From an uncultured Lachnoclostridium sp. (lineage in GTDB: Bacteria; Bacillota; Clostridia; Lachnospirales; Lachnospiraceae), in assembly GCA_902464595.1 (NCBI GenBank), contig CABQJX010000070.1, positions 1-14,055 of the forward strand: 14,055 nucleotides of DNA, read 5' to 3'. The position numbers and the translations under genes were made by a program. Of this stretch, positions 13,207-14,055 are shown piece after piece (within the stretch, counting starts at the first letter, position 1; the number at the start of each line of letters is the position of its first letter). A model generated the notes under the pieces. The model had not been told where the DNA came from. It did no database searches and saw only the letters and a program-made list of their open reading frames with translations.

Positions 13207-13380
13207 TTACTGTACCTTATTGACGAAGGACTCGCAGTCGGTACATTCCTTTTTGGTAGGATTCATCTCGTGGGTTCCCACTTTGATGGAGTCCAGAGTA
13301 CAGTAATCTTCGGTCTGGGCGTTGTAGGCGCAGTTCTTGATGGTACACTTGATACATTCGTTCTTTCCGCTTACTCTCAT
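13207..13380 (-). CDS. DUF1540 domain protein (57 aa)
   Basis: This small protein is read on the minus strand from ATG 13380, with AAAGGAGG 8 bp upstream, to TAA at 13207. It is 57 residues with six cysteines at 9, 12, 17, 27, 46 and 49 (ECIKCTIKNC, then DYCTLDSIKVGTHEM, then ECTDCESF), matching the DUF1540 cysteine pattern found in many Clostridia. The cysteines probably bind a metal, perhaps zinc; the cellular role is unknown. The gene is monocistronic and ends at a perfect bidirectional terminator. An overlapping open frame on the plus strand (13045-13401) has no codon or protein logic and is its shadow. Confidence 0.85.
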   Translation of the reverse strand: MRVSGKNECIKCTIKNCAYNAQTEDYCTLDSIKVGTHEMNPTKKECTDCESFVNKVQ

Positions 13381-13710
13381 GATAATACCTCCTTTAATTG
13401 AAATGCAGTTTGGATCAGCCAGGCTTTTACCTGCTGTTTCCAGAAAAATCCGAAAAGCAGCAAAGGCTTTTCAGGACGCTATAGTAGTATTTCCGGAAAA
13501 ACAGAAAAAATGCGGGTCTTGCGCAAAAATGGGGAAACTCAAGCAAAATATATTTGAAAAAAATCGTATTTTGTTATATACTAAGCTGTACGGGCAGATA
13601 TAGGCGGCTGCAGGACGATTTTATAAAAGATTGACAGAGTTTGACAGGAGCGGCAGCCGGAGCAGGGAAGCCTGGGGAACAGAAATAAAATAAAAAGGAA
13701 GGTTTTTACT
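13381..13710. other. 330-bp intergenic region between divergent genes
   Basis: There is no coding signal on either strand apart from shadow frames. It contains the ribosome binding site of the DUF1540 gene at its left end, a clear sigma-A promoter for the right-hand gene (13554-13582), and a leader of about 120 nt. In that leader CGGCTGC (13605-13611) and GCAGCCG (13653-13659) can pair across 41 nt, and a near-repeat TTGACAG/TTGACAG lies between them. I see no convincing promoter for the minus-strand gene. Confidence 0.6.
13554..13582 (+). promoter_or_regulatory. sigma-A promoter of the 3'-terminal gene
   Basis: TTGAAA (13554-13559) and TATACT (13577-13582) are separated by exactly 17 bp in AT-rich DNA; both are close to consensus. 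Transcription would start near 13589 and leave an untranslated leader of about 120 nt. Confidence 0.75.
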
Positions 13711-14055
13711 ATGGCATTATTAGAGACATGGAGAAATCTGGCTTACGGAGACGGCCTGGATGATAAAAAGAGAGAAGAACTGTGGGCTGGATATTTCCAG
13801 ATCGAGAAGGGCATCTATGAGCAGATCCTTTCCAATCCAACGGAGGTGATCTCAGGAACCGTAAAGGGACTGGCCGAGAAGTACAATACAGAGATCCTTA
13901 TTATGACTGGATTTTTGGATGGTATCAATGAGAGCTTAAAGGGATATGAAAACCCCATTGATACTATGGATGAGGATACTGAGGTTAAGATCGAGATCGA
14001 TCCAGAGAAGCTGTACTATAATATGGTAGAGGCGAAGGCTAACTGGCTGTATGAG
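13711..14055 (+). CDS. hypothetical protein, 3' end outside window
   Basis: The frame starts at ATG 13711 after AAGGAAGG (13696-13702) and is still open at the right edge; 115 residues are visible. The visible part is acidic and largely helical (MALLETWRNLAYGDGLDDKK, then QIEKGIYEQILSNPTEVISG), with no signal peptide or membrane segment, so it is cytoplasmic. The segment KLYYNMVEAKANWLYE is reminiscent of clostridial proteins that end in a SEC-C zinc motif, but that end is not in the window, so this is only a guess. It has its own strong promoter and a long leader, which suggests high or regulated expression. I assign no function. Confidence 0.75.
   Translation, partial: MALLETWRNLAYGDGLDDKKREELWAGYFQIEKGIYEQILSNPTEVISGTVKGLAEKYNTEILIMTGFLDGINESLKGYENPIDTMDEDTEVKIEIDPEKLYYNMVEAKANWLYE

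Noticed and set aside
13045..13401. 118-codon open frame on the plus strand
   Set aside because: It runs through two terminators and antisense to the DUF1540 gene, which has the Cys pattern and a good ribosome binding site.

Overview
The window looks like chromosomal DNA of an anaerobic gut Firmicute, most likely a Lachnospiraceae/Clostridia member. Supporting signs are strong AGGAGG-type ribosome binding sites, a pyrophosphate-type phosphofructokinase, a YesM/YesN-like two-component pair driving a TRAP transporter, a DUF1540 protein, and coding style throughout. I cannot name a species from the sequence alone.

Layout. (1) Positions 1-1636 hold a decayed cluster of small accessory genes of the kind found in immunity-gene arrays: a DUF4253 protein cut by the window edge, a CbrC-like protein that appears to have lost its middle, a small Imm32-like protein with an odd C-terminus, and a frameshifted remnant. 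(2) A minus-strand PPi-dependent 6-phosphofructokinase lies at 1698-2924. (3) A plus-strand kduI-kduD-gntR operon (3146-5654) is preceded by three similar operator-like boxes centred exactly 20 bp apart. (4) A short minus-strand gene converges on gntR inside one hairpin; it is divergent from a 72-residue Cro/CI-type regulator that ends in its own terminator. (5) A sensor histidine kinase and AraC-type response regulator (6343-8771) precede a tripartite TRAP transporter, dctP-dctQ-dctM (9014-11845), whose promoter region carries direct repeats 21 bp apart. (6) An AEC-family permease (12025-12936) follows. (7) Then come a structured non-coding stretch with a strong terminator, a minus-strand DUF1540 gene, and the 5' part of an unrecognised gene with its own sigma-A promoter.

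How the parts may work together. KduI isomerises 5-keto-4-deoxyuronate and KduD reduces its product toward 2-keto-3-deoxygluconate, so the core is catabolism of unsaturated uronates from polysaccharide-lyase products (pectin or glycosaminoglycans). The FadR-type GntR protein, encoded last in that operon, is the natural candidate to repress it through the triple boxes, which resemble the ExuR/UxuR hexuronate operator. The neighbouring two-component system very probably controls the TRAP transporter, whose substrate would be an organic acid, plausibly a uronate. The later steps (KDG kinase and aldolase), lyases and unsaturated glycuronyl hydrolases are not in the window. The most novel-looking items are the phased triple operator, the shared stop-codon hairpin at 5634-5667, the putative structured RNA at 12999-13139 with two competing folds, and the eroding immunity-like cluster.
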